This document shows positions 15,010-22,782 of a stretch of 55,878 bases of DNA, in pieces. This stretch comes from Solirubrobacteraceae bacterium (GTDB taxonomy: Bacteria; Actinomycetota; Thermoleophilia; Solirubrobacterales; Solirubrobacteraceae), in contig JAGIBJ010000053.1 of NCBI GenBank assembly GCA_017744415.1, forward strand, positions 1 to 55,878, in the 5' to 3' direction. How positions within the stretch are numbered: the first letter of the stretch is position 1; each line of letters starts with the position of its first letter. The position numbers were made by a program, and so were the translations under genes. A model generated the notes under the pieces. It was not told the DNA's origin. It was given only the letters and a program-made list of their open reading frames with translations, and made no database searches.

Positions 15010-16776
15010 CTACTGCAGGCCGAAGAAGCCAGCGAGGAGCATCACGCCGGCGGCGGCCGGGGCGAGCACCCGGTCGGAGAAGCTGCCCGCTTGCACGGTG
15101 CGCTCGGCGTTGCGCCGGGTGACGCGCTTGGCGCGGCGCTTCGCCGCCGCGCGCTCGGCCTTGCGCTCCTCGGCCATCTTCACGGCGGCGCGCTCCTCGG
15201 CGCTGCGCTTCGCCCGGATCACGGGCAGCGGGGAGCCGACGAGCGCGAGCTGCGCCTGGGCCGTCGCCCATACCGGCGTTTGATCGCTCGTGCGGGAGTA
15301 GCGGATGTGGCCGTCGTCCACGCGCAGGCTCTTGAGGAAGCTGATCGGCGTGTTGCCATCGCCCGCTCGGATCGCCTTCGGATCCTCGCCGACACTGATG
15401 AGGGCCTGCGTGGCCCACGCGGTCGACTGGGCGTTCGAGCGGGCCTCCGAGCCGAGCGGGAACCCTCCATCGGCATGCTGCTGCGCGACGATGAAGGAGA
15501 CGGCGCGGCGCGTCACCTTCGCACCGGTGCGGCCCGCGGCCGCGAGCCCCTGCACCGCGCCCGCGGTGTCGTCGATGCCGCTGTTGCCTTTGCCACTGAA
15601 GGAGAAGCCGCCGTCCGTGCCCGCCTTGCCGAGCAGGTAGGACGCGGCGCGCTTGACCGGCTTGCTCTTCGCCGATCGCCCGGCACTGCGGAGAGCGAGG
15701 ATGCCGAAGGCCGTCTGGTTGACGAGTCCCGACCATGAGCCGTCGGCCTGCTGCGCCTTGAGGAGCACCTTGACGAGGTCGCGCCCGGTGCTGTCGGTCG
15801 GCTTGGCCCGCAGGGCACTGAGCCCGAGGATGATCCGCTGGATGTCGGCGGGATCGGAGGCGCCCTTGCCGCTGGCCCGGAGGAAGCCGATCGCCTTGTC
15901 CTTGGCCTTCACCGGCACGCCGGGCGAGGCGCCGAGCGCCATGGCGGCCCAGCCCGAGGCGAGGGTGTCGGCGCTCCCGGTATCACCGAAGCCACCGCTC
16001 GCGGTCTGGTGGGCGAGCAGGTAGTCGACGGGCGTCTCGGCGGCCTGTGCGCGGCCCGGAGTCGCGAGGGCGACGGCGACCACGATCGCCGCGAGCACGG
16101 CGGCGAGCGCGCCACCCGCGGGCGCGGCGGTGCGCGTGGCTACCGGCGGCGAATCCCCGGCGAGCGGCACGATCGTCACCTGCGCTCGTGCGCGGGCACG
16201 CGCGAGGGCCGCGAGCACCACCGGCGCGAACGCGAGCGCGAAGGCCGCGTTGCCCGCAGCATGCGCGAGGTTGAACGGCAGTCCGCGCACGGAGATCGCC
16301 CAGTACTCGGCAAGCGTGTGCTGCCCACCGACCGTGGCCCAGAGCGAGAAGTCCATGAAGGCCCCGAAGGCGAGGCCGGCGAAGGCGCAGATCGCGGCGA
16401 TCGGCCAGCGCCCGGGGCGTTCACCGAGCGCGCGCCCGACGAGCGCGCCGAGCAGGCCCACCCCACCCCAGGCCAGCATCTGCCACGGCGTGTGGATGCC
16501 CTGCCCGAAGAAGAGGTTGGAGACGAGCGCCGTGGTCGCGCCGACCGCGAAGCCCGGCACCGCGCCGAACGCGAGCCCCGCGAGCAGGATCAGGTCGGTA
16601 GTCGGCTTCACGTTCGGGATCGGCGCGAAGGCGATCCGGCCGACGACGGCGAGCGCGGCCATCGTCGCGACGAGCGCGACGAGCCGCGGCGTCGGGCGGC
16701 TGCGTTCGTACCAGGCGAGTGAGAGGGCAACCGTGAGGACGACGATCGCAGTGGAAGCAAGGGGCCAGGTCAGCAT
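15010..16776 (-). CDS. ECF transporter S component fused to extracellular alpha/alpha-toroid (prenyltransferase-like) domain
   Basis: A 588-residue fusion. Residues 1-195 are an ECF substrate-binding S component with about six helices (GRIAFAPIPNVKPTTDLILL, then TTALVSNLFFGQGIHTPWQM). Residues 222-245 form a further helix ending in a signal-like AQA. Residues 250-515 hold four prenyltransferase/squalene-cyclase-like repeats (QTASGGFGD, QQADGSWSG, AGTDGGFSF, QQHADGGFP), an alpha/alpha-toroid fold that would sit outside the cell. A charged stretch (520-565) and a final helix end the protein. Animal intrinsic factor has the same toroid fold in its cobalamin-binding alpha domain. With the upstream riboswitch this suggests vitamin B12 capture and uptake. 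Its start overlaps the ATPase stop by 7 nt. Confidence 0.85.
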   Translation of the reverse strand: MLTWPLASTAIVVLTVALSLAWYERSRPTPRLVALVATMAALAVVGRIAFAPIPNVKPTTDLILLAGLAFGAVPGFAVGATTALVSNLFFGQGIHTPWQMLAWGGVGLLGALVGRALGERPGRWPIAAICAFAGLAFGAFMDFSLWATVGGQHTLAEYWAISVRGLPFNLAHAAGNAAFALAFAPVVLAALARARARAQVTIVPLAGDSPPVATRTAAPAGGALAAVLAAIVVAVALATPGRAQAAETPVDYLLAHQTASGGFGDTGSADTLASGWAAMALGASPGVPVKAKDKAIGFLRASGKGASDPADIQRIILGLSALRAKPTDSTGRDLVKVLLKAQQADGSWSGLVNQTAFGILALRSAGRSAKSKPVKRAASYLLGKAGTDGGFSFSGKGNSGIDDTAGAVQGLAAAGRTGAKVTRRAVSFIVAQQHADGGFPLGSEARSNAQSTAWATQALISVGEDPKAIRAGDGNTPISFLKSLRVDDGHIRYSRTSDQTPVWATAQAQLALVGSPLPVIRAKRSAEERAAVKMAEERKAERAAAKRRAKRVTRRNAERTVQAGSFSDRVLAPAAAGVMLLAGFFGLQ

Positions 16777-18503
16777 GCGGGGTCCGGTGATTCTGCACCC
16801 TCGACGGGCGGTGGCGGTGCCAGGAGCGCCGTGCCCTGCTCGAGCGTGATGGCGCCGCCAGCGCCGCGCAGCACTCGCGCGACCTCGGTGGCGAAGGCCC
16901 AGCCACCCGCAAGCACCTCGCGCGCCGGCGCATCGGCGAGCACCTCGCCGCCGGCGAGCAACACGACGCGATCCGCGATCTCGGCCGCGAACTCGGGGTC
17001 GTGCGTGGCGACGATCGTCGCGGTGCCCTGCGCGCGCAGCGCGGCGAGCTGGGTCGCGAGCAAGGCGCGCGCGGCGCGGTCGAGACCGCGGGTGGGTTCG
17101 TCGAGGCAGAGCACGGCGGGTCGCTGGCGCCCGGCGACCACGAGCGCCGCGAGCCGCTGCCGCTCGCCACCGGAGAGCGCCGACGGGTGACGAGCGAGCA
17201 GCCCCGGCACGCGGTCGAGGCCGGCGGCGGCGAGGTCGACGCCGTCCCAGAGTTCGTCGGCGACGCGCTCGTGGAGCAGGTGATCCGCGGGCCGCTGCAG
17301 CAACAGGGCGATGCGGCCGGCGCGCTCGACCTTGCCGCGCTCGAGCTCGTCGAGACCGGCGAGCGCGCGCAGGAGCGTCGACTTGCCAGCGCCGTTGCGG
17401 CCCATCAGCGCGACCGCCTCACCGGGCTCGACCTCGAGATCGACGCCGCGGAGCAGCACCGCGCCATCGCGCAGCTCACGCCAGCCGCCCCGCACTGCGA
17501 CCGCAGGGTCGGCGCCGGTGGAGCGGCCGAACAGCCGCGAGCGCAGGCCCGGGCGAGCGGTGGCGCCGTCGGGCCGAGCTCCGGCTGCCTGCTCCGGAGG
17601 CAGGCGCGCCACATCCCCGCCGAGGCCGGGCTCTGGCGGCAGGAGCTCATGCGACGCGAGCGCAGCGCGCGCGTCGCGCACGGTGACGGCGGCGCTGGCC
17701 AGGCCGTGGGGCGCGAGCAGCCGACTCACGCCGGTGGCCAGCGCGGGCGCGTCGATAGCGCTCCAAGCGCAGAAGTCGGCCGGGGCGCCGTCGAAGGCGA
17801 TCCGTCCCTCATCGAGCGCGATCACGCGCGTCGCCGCGGAGAGGCAGCGCTCGAGCCGGTGCTCGGCGAGCACCACGGTCATCCCCCACTCCTCGTGCAG
17901 GCGCCGCAGCAGCGAGATCAGCTCCTCGCCGCCGACGGGATCGAGCTGCGAGGTGGGCTCGTCGAGCACGAGCACGCGTGGGTGCTGCGCGAGCGCGGCA
18001 GCGATCGCCACGCGCTGTTGCTCGCCGCCGGAAAGGGTGCGCGGCTGGCGATCGAGCAGGGTGTGCACGTGCAGCGCCAGCGCGGCTTCCTCGACGGCGC
18101 GCGCCACGGCGCCGGGGGCCTGGCCGCGAAGCTGCGGGCCGAGCGCGATCTCGCCGCGCGGCGTGCCGAGCACGAGCTGCGCCTCGGGGTCCTGGCCCAC
18201 CCAGCCGCAAAGTCGCCCGAAGGCGTCGGGGCCGTCGGTGCGCAGGTCGCACGGTCCGACGGTGAGCTCGCCCGCGAGCGTGCCCCCGGTGGTGTGCGGC
18301 ACGAGACCGCAGAGCGCGCCGAGGAGTGTCGACTTGCCCGAACCGGAGGCGCCGGCGACGACCACGAACTCGCCCTCGCCGATCTCGAGATCCAGGCCGC
18401 GGATTACTGGGCCTCCCGTGCCGTAGGCGAGCTCGAGCCCGCGGGCGCGAATCAGCGGCGCGAGCGTGCCCGGCCGGGCGGTCGTGGCGGCGGCAGCCGT
18501 CAT
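16770..18503 (-). CDS. ECF transporter double ATPase (EcfA-EcfA' fusion)
   Basis: A 577-residue protein with two complete ABC ATPase domains. Domain 1 has GASGSGKST, LSGGEQQRV and VLVLDEPTSQLDP. Domain 2 has GRNGAGKST, LSGGERQRL and VLCLDEPTRGLD. The linker is Pro/Gly-rich. Fused EcfA proteins drive group II or dedicated ECF vitamin importers from the cytoplasmic face together with EcfT. The ATG at 18503 overlaps the EcfT stop as ATGA, so expression is coupled within the B12-riboswitch operon. Confidence 0.93.
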   Translation of the reverse strand: MTAAAATTARPGTLAPLIRARGLELAYGTGGPVIRGLDLEIGEGEFVVVAGASGSGKSTLLGALCGLVPHTTGGTLAGELTVGPCDLRTDGPDAFGRLCGWVGQDPEAQLVLGTPRGEIALGPQLRGQAPGAVARAVEEAALALHVHTLLDRQPRTLSGGEQQRVAIAAALAQHPRVLVLDEPTSQLDPVGGEELISLLRRLHEEWGMTVVLAEHRLERCLSAATRVIALDEGRIAFDGAPADFCAWSAIDAPALATGVSRLLAPHGLASAAVTVRDARAALASHELLPPEPGLGGDVARLPPEQAAGARPDGATARPGLRSRLFGRSTGADPAVAVRGGWRELRDGAVLLRGVDLEVEPGEAVALMGRNGAGKSTLLRALAGLDELERGKVERAGRIALLLQRPADHLLHERVADELWDGVDLAAAGLDRVPGLLARHPSALSGGERQRLAALVVAGRQRPAVLCLDEPTRGLDRAARALLATQLAALRAQGTATIVATHDPEFAAEIADRVVLLAGGEVLADAPAREVLAGGWAFATEVARVLRGAGGAITLEQGTALLAPPPPVEGAESPDPAC

Positions 18504-19390
18504 CGCGGCGGCTCCGTGCCGCGGCGCGCGAGCAGCGGCGCGCCGGCGACGAGCAGGATCGCGGCGGCCCAGAGCACCGCCGGCAATGCCGGCGCCGCGT
18601 CGAACGTCGGATAGGGATCAAAGACGACGAGCCCGCCGAGCCGGCCCGCCACGGCGAGCGCAGCCACGGCGAGCGCACTCGTCACGAGCGCGAAGTCGTG
18701 GCGCGACCATGGCGCTCGCCGCGCGCCCGGTGCGGCGACCGGAGTAGAGCGGCGAAGGCCGCGAAGCTCGAGGATCGCGGCGACCTGGTCGGCGCGATCG
18801 ATCGCCCGGCCGACCGTCGCCGACATCACGAGCAGCCGCTCCCGGCCGCCGAGATCGCCCCCGTCGGCACGGCAGCGCAGGCCATCGGCGTAGCGTCGGC
18901 CGTCGTCGGCGAGCGCCGGCGCGAGCCTCATCGCCACCGCGCCGGTGAGACCCGCACGTGGCGCGATGCGTCGCACGCCGAGCAGCAGCCGGTCGGGATC
19001 GACGCACGCCGAGGCGAGCAACCCGATCTGGAGCGCCGCCATCCCGCGCAGCGCGAGCACGCCGCCCTGAGCGAGCGCCTCGGCGGTCACGTCGATCTCG
19101 CCGAAGGGTGGCACGCCACCGAGCCGCAGCACGACGGTGAGCCCCTCGCGCACGAGCAGGCCGTTGGTGATCACCCAGATCAGCGCGAACGGGATCGCGA
19201 ACGCGGCGGCGAGCAGCACGGGACGCGGCACCTTCGCCGCCCACGCGAGGAGCGGCAACCCTGCGCAGAGCACCGCGAGCGCAGCCGGATGCGGGCACAC
19301 GATCACCGCGAGGGTGAGCGCGGCGGCCCACAGGATCGCGGCGCCGGGCCGGGCGGCGTGGAGGGCGGTGCGCTGGCGGTCGTAGATCAC
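18500..19390 (-). CDS. ECF transporter transmembrane component EcfT
   Basis: A 296-residue membrane protein with several hydrophobic helices (GAAILWAAALTLAVIVC, VLLAAAFAIPFALIWVITNG) and the cytoplasmic coupling region of EcfT (MRLAPALADDGRRYADGLRC, then a second Ala/Leu-Arg-Gly motif in ILELRGLRRS). EcfT couples the two ATPase domains to the S component. The GTG start at 19390 overlaps the upstream lipoprotein stop (GTGA). No other EcfT is needed, so this is a complete dedicated ECF set. Confidence 0.9.
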   Translation of the reverse strand: MIYDRQRTALHAARPGAAILWAAALTLAVIVCPHPAALAVLCAGLPLLAWAAKVPRPVLLAAAFAIPFALIWVITNGLLVREGLTVVLRLGGVPPFGEIDVTAEALAQGGVLALRGMAALQIGLLASACVDPDRLLLGVRRIAPRAGLTGAVAMRLAPALADDGRRYADGLRCRADGGDLGGRERLLVMSATVGRAIDRADQVAAILELRGLRRSTPVAAPGARRAPWSRHDFALVTSALAVAALAVAGRLGGLVVFDPYPTFDAAPALPAVLWAAAILLVAGAPLLARRGTEPPR

Positions 19391-20349
19391 GACCCGTCCA
19401 CCTTCCGCCCGATCTCACCTTCGCGCAAGGGCAGCGGCTGCGCGCGGCCCGCAACGACCCGCACGGCGGCGCGCCCCGCCAGCGCGGGGGCGTTCAGCGC
19501 GGCGACGGCGGCAGAGACCGCGCCGTCCTCCGGGCCGGTCACGACCCAGACCGGGCTCGACGAGCCATCCCAGAGCGCGGCAACGAGGCCATCGCCGAGA
19601 AGATCGGTCTGCACGAGGGTTTCGCCGGCGGCATCGAGCGGTGCGATGTCGCCGCGGTCACCCACCCGCGCGAACACACCGCTCGTCGCGGGCCCGTCGG
19701 TGAGACCGGCCAGCTCCGGCGCCGCGTTGGCGATCGTCCCCCACGCGCCGACGACGACGCGCGTCTGCTTGGCGTCGGCCACGGCCTTGCCGGTCGTCAC
19801 CGTCACACCCGCATCCTCGAGTTTCCGCTTCGCCGCGGCGCAGACCTCGACGGTGCTCCGGCAGTCGAGCAGCGCGCCAGTCCATCTGCCGTCGACGCCG
19901 TCCTTCATCGGCTGGGGGAAGTCGCCGACGACCGCGTTCACCTGCGCCGTGTCCCAGCGGTGGCGATCCCACCAGATCCGGTCGCCGTCCTCCACCCGCC
20001 AGGCCGCGGCACCACGCTCCGCCAGGAGGCCGTTCACGTAGTAGAACCAATCCACCTGCTCGTCCACCGACCGGCCGGCGAGTCCGTCGACCGCCTGCAC
20101 GAATCCGCCGCCGTAGCGCGTCTGCACGTCGGCATTGCGCTGCAGCAGGCGCATCACGGTGTCGCTGCCGCCCTGCTTCGGCTTCGCCGGCTCGGTGATC
20201 ACCTTCGCGCCGAAGTCGTCGGTCACGCGCAGGTGCACGCCGCCGGCCTGCTCCCCCGCTCCGACGCCGCAGCCGGTGACCCAAGCGGACGCGGTCGCCG
20301 CCGCGAGGAGCGACGCGGCGCGCATGGTCCAGCGCCGCGAGCCGCTCAT
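19387..20349 (-). CDS. Lipoprotein with DUF4430 (transcobalamin C-terminal-like) domain
   Basis: A 320-residue exported lipoprotein. MSGSRRWTMRAASLLAAATA leads to a lipobox with Cys27 (VTGC). Residues about 38-135 are DUF4430-like, with the hallmark VDWFYYVNG and the WRVEDGDRIWWDRHRW ending. DUF4430 (transcobalamin-like C-terminal) is the small beta domain that caps cobalamin in intrinsic factor and transcobalamin. The remaining 185 residues include PVWVVTGPEDGAVSAAVAAL, which resembles the end of the lipoprotein at 22783-23694. The ATG at 20349 overlaps the preceding stop (ATGA). It would be anchored outside next to the EcfS toroid. Confidence 0.87.
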   Translation of the reverse strand: MSGSRRWTMRAASLLAAATASAWVTGCGVGAGEQAGGVHLRVTDDFGAKVITEPAKPKQGGSDTVMRLLQRNADVQTRYGGGFVQAVDGLAGRSVDEQVDWFYYVNGLLAERGAAAWRVEDGDRIWWDRHRWDTAQVNAVVGDFPQPMKDGVDGRWTGALLDCRSTVEVCAAAKRKLEDAGVTVTTGKAVADAKQTRVVVGAWGTIANAAPELAGLTDGPATSGVFARVGDRGDIAPLDAAGETLVQTDLLGDGLVAALWDGSSSPVWVVTGPEDGAVSAAVAALNAPALAGRAAVRVVAGRAQPLPLREGEIGRKVDGS

Positions 20350-21191
20350 GACGCGGGGAACGCCAGGAGCTTGCCGGCCGGCGCCACGCCGGTCGCGCCG
20401 CGCGCGATGAACCTCGCGGTCGGCGGCACGACCGTGGTCGTCTCCATGACGGCCACCCCACCGGCGCCGACGGTGCCGCTGACGATCACCGCGCCCGTGG
20501 GGGCGACGAGATCGACGACGGTGCCCACCGGGGCCGGCGCGCTGATGCCGTTGGCGTCGCCGTTCGCACCGGTGCGCAGCTGCACGGGCACGGTGTACTC
20601 GGTGCCCATCACCGTCGGTGACGGCACCGGGGTATCGCCGCCGCGCGTCACGCGCGCGACGATCTTGCCGATGGCGAGGGTGTCGCCACAGTCGCCCTCG
20701 GGGTCTTCGGAGATCCGGCACCAGCGCCAGTTCACCGTGGCGTGCTTCTCCAGGCGTCCGCGGCCGAACGGCCCGAGCGGATCGGCGGCGCTCGTGGTGC
20801 CGCCCTTGCCGTTCACCTCGTAGATCCAGCCGTCCGGGGCGCGCTCGCGGTCTGCGCCGATGCCGGTGAGGTAGAGGCGCGACGAGCTCGACGGACGTTT
20901 GCCGCACGCGGCGTAGTCCCGGAGGCGAATCGTGCCGACCTTCGGCGGGCGCTTCGCCGCCGACTTCAGCGCGACGAGCGCCGCAAGCGGTGTGCCCGCG
21001 GCGACCGTGCAGCGCTTCCCGCTCACCCTCACCCGCACCTCTTTGGCGCGCACCGCGATCGGGCCGATCAGGGTGCCGTTCTTCGTCGCCACCGACACGG
21101 CGACGTACGGCGGCTGGGCCGCGCTCGCCACGCCCGAGGGCATGGCGAGCGCGGCGACCGCGAGGAGAGTGAGCGTGAGGGGGCGGCGCAT
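20346..21191 (-). CDS. Exported DUF4430-containing protein
   Basis: A 281-residue secreted protein. MRRPLTLTLLAVAALAMPSG is a signal peptide ending at ASA. A central domain carries PDGWIYEVNGKGGTTSAADP then VNWRWCRISEDPEGDC, matching the W-x-Y-x-VNG pattern of DUF4430. The N-terminal part (residues about 28-75) has the LIGPIAVRAKEVRVRVSGKR strand pattern that often precedes DUF4430. The C-terminal 90 residues look like a second beta domain. It starts 4 nt after the preceding stop and overlaps the next gene by ATGA. The likely role is cobalamin binding outside the cell (inference from operon). Confidence 0.82.
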   Translation of the reverse strand: MRRPLTLTLLAVAALAMPSGVASAAQPPYVAVSVATKNGTLIGPIAVRAKEVRVRVSGKRCTVAAGTPLAALVALKSAAKRPPKVGTIRLRDYAACGKRPSSSSRLYLTGIGADRERAPDGWIYEVNGKGGTTSAADPLGPFGRGRLEKHATVNWRWCRISEDPEGDCGDTLAIGKIVARVTRGGDTPVPSPTVMGTEYTVPVQLRTGANGDANGISAPAPVGTVVDLVAPTGAVIVSGTVGAGGVAVMETTTVVPPTARFIARGATGVAPAGKLLAFPAS

Positions 21192-21195
21192 GGCG

Positions 21196-22461
21196 CTACT
21201 TGACGCGGAACACCACATGGTTCTTGTTCCAGCGACGCACCTTGTCGCTGTTGCCCTTGCCGTCAACGGCGAACGCCTCGATGCGGTACTTGCCGGCCTT
21301 CAGCTTGGCCGGGAGCAGGTAGCTCCAGCCGGCCTTGTTGCCGACCGAGAAGAACTTGCCCTTGCCGGTGCCGCAGCTGCCCTTGAGCGCGGTGAACTTC
21401 TCCGACTCGCCGTCGAACGTCCAGCACTTGCTGCCGAAATAGCGCGTGATCCGGAGCTTGACGTCCTTGATGCCGCTCGGATCAGCGATGAAGTCGGTGC
21501 CGTTCTTGAAGTTGCCGGCCTGGCCCTTGAGCTCGCGCGGCGCCGTCGCCCGCGTGTAGGTCTTCGACGTCACGTTGCCGAGGCGCACCAGCGGCGGCAT
21601 GTCGTCGGGCGTGCCGCAGCGGCCGTCATCGCCGAAGCTCTGGCAGCCGGTCGAGCTGATCGTGGCGCTCTGGGTCACGTTCGGAGCCGCAATCGGCTTC
21701 ACGGTGCCGCACGCGCCATCGGCGCCGTCGGTGACGCACACCTGGCCGCCGTTGGAGCGGATCGCGCCTGGCTTCTCGGCCTTGAGAATCCGAGGACCCG
21801 TCGAGGTGAACGGGCCGATCTGCACCTTGCCGTCAGCGCCCGTGGTCCGACCGTCGACGATGGCGCCGGCAACCGCGGTGTCCGTCATGCCGTCGGTCAC
21901 GGTGGCGGTGCCGGTCTGGCCCGGCTTGAGGGTCGCGGGATCGACCGCGAGCTTGAGCAGCTGCTCGGAGCCAGAGGCGTAGGCGAGGAGGACCTGCGAG
22001 CCGTCTTTCACCGGCTGGGCGCAGATGCCGGCTGTGCCGTAGTCCCAGTCCTCGTACTCGGCGAGGTAGCGGCCGGTGGCGACGTCGTAGGTCACGTCGG
22101 TGCTGCCGACCGAGTCGAAGCCGGGGCCGAAGCCGCCGAACCACGTGCCCGTCGCCGCCAGACCGCCCTCGAGCGCCGCAGCGACGGCAGCACCGGCCGT
22201 CGGCACCGGGCTCGTGCTCGTGCCACCGTTGGCGGCGGTGCCGTCGCAGACCTGGGGCTGCGACTCGTCGACGGCCGCGGAGCTGGGGTTGTCGGCAGCG
22301 AACTTGAAGGTGCGCACGTCGGTGGTGACCGGCCCCTCGAAGATCGTCGAGGTCGGACCCTCGATGCGTAGCGTGACGGTGACGGGCGCCGCGATCGCGG
22401 TCGCCGGCAGGAGTGCGGACGCTGCCGCGGTGAACGCCAGCAGGCGCAGGTGGTTCTTCAT
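21196..22461 (-). CDS. Exported protein with DUF4430-like N-terminal domain, first gene of riboswitch operon
   Basis: A 421-residue secreted protein with a signal peptide (MKNHLRLLAFTAAASALLPA, cleavage near AIA). Residues about 26-165 look DUF4430-like: VTVTLRIEGPTSTIFEGPVT, a Trp/Gly-rich middle (TGTWFGGFGPGFDSVGSTDV) and EDWDYGTAGICAQPVKDGSQ before a strand. A beta-rich middle and an Ig-like C-terminal part (SYLLPAKLKAGKYRIEAFAV, then WNKNHVVFRVK) follow. An AAAGGGG Shine-Dalgarno sequence precedes the ATG at 22461. The frame stays open upstream through the riboswitch but is not coding there. It directly follows the cobalamin riboswitch, so B12 should repress it. Confidence 0.82.
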   Translation of the reverse strand: MKNHLRLLAFTAAASALLPATAIAAPVTVTLRIEGPTSTIFEGPVTTDVRTFKFAADNPSSAAVDESQPQVCDGTAANGGTSTSPVPTAGAAVAAALEGGLAATGTWFGGFGPGFDSVGSTDVTYDVATGRYLAEYEDWDYGTAGICAQPVKDGSQVLLAYASGSEQLLKLAVDPATLKPGQTGTATVTDGMTDTAVAGAIVDGRTTGADGKVQIGPFTSTGPRILKAEKPGAIRSNGGQVCVTDGADGACGTVKPIAAPNVTQSATISSTGCQSFGDDGRCGTPDDMPPLVRLGNVTSKTYTRATAPRELKGQAGNFKNGTDFIADPSGIKDVKLRITRYFGSKCWTFDGESEKFTALKGSCGTGKGKFFSVGNKAGWSYLLPAKLKAGKYRIEAFAVDGKGNSDKVRRWNKNHVVFRVK

Positions 22462-22499
22462 CAGAGCCGCCCCTTTCCTCGAGGGCTGTGTGGCTGACG

Positions 22500-22677
22500 A
22501 TCCACGGAAGGTTTCCTGGCTTCTGGCCTCTCGCCCGCGCCTTCCCAGGACGCCGCGCGTCCCAGTGGCCGCCCGTACGCAGCGCGTCGGGACCAGCGGT
22601 CGATTGCTCCAGTCACAGTGGCGGGACCGCGCCGGAATCAAACCGGCTTCCCGTTCCGAGGATCTGGGTGGTTGGGG
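22500..22677 (-). ncRNA. Cobalamin (B12) riboswitch
   Basis: On the minus strand the leader contains the core CGGGAAGCCGG, then TGATTCCGGC, then GCGGTCCCGCCACTGTGAC, followed after an AGGCCAGAAG spacer by the B12-box-like AAGCCAGGAAACCTTCCG. These segments, their order and spacing match the conserved core of cobalamin riboswitches. It ends about 38 nt before the ATG at 22461. The 3' leader holds AGCC and GGCT stretches around the AAAGGGG Shine-Dalgarno sequence, which would suit translational control. The exact ends are approximate. Confidence 0.92.
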
Positions 22678-22683
22678 CGGCCC

Positions 22684-22689
22684 AGCCTA
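22684..22689 (-). promoter_or_regulatory. -10 box TAGGCT for riboswitch operon
   Basis: TAGGCT on the minus strand, ending about 7 nt before the presumed 5' end of the riboswitch RNA. Confidence 0.5.
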
Positions 22690-22782
22690 GCGGACGGAAT
22701 CCCCCCGGCGATGTGTGATCACGCGCGTTCTCGGCAAGCCGTCAGGGGCGCGCGATCGTTGCGGCGGACGGCGGCCCGCCGC

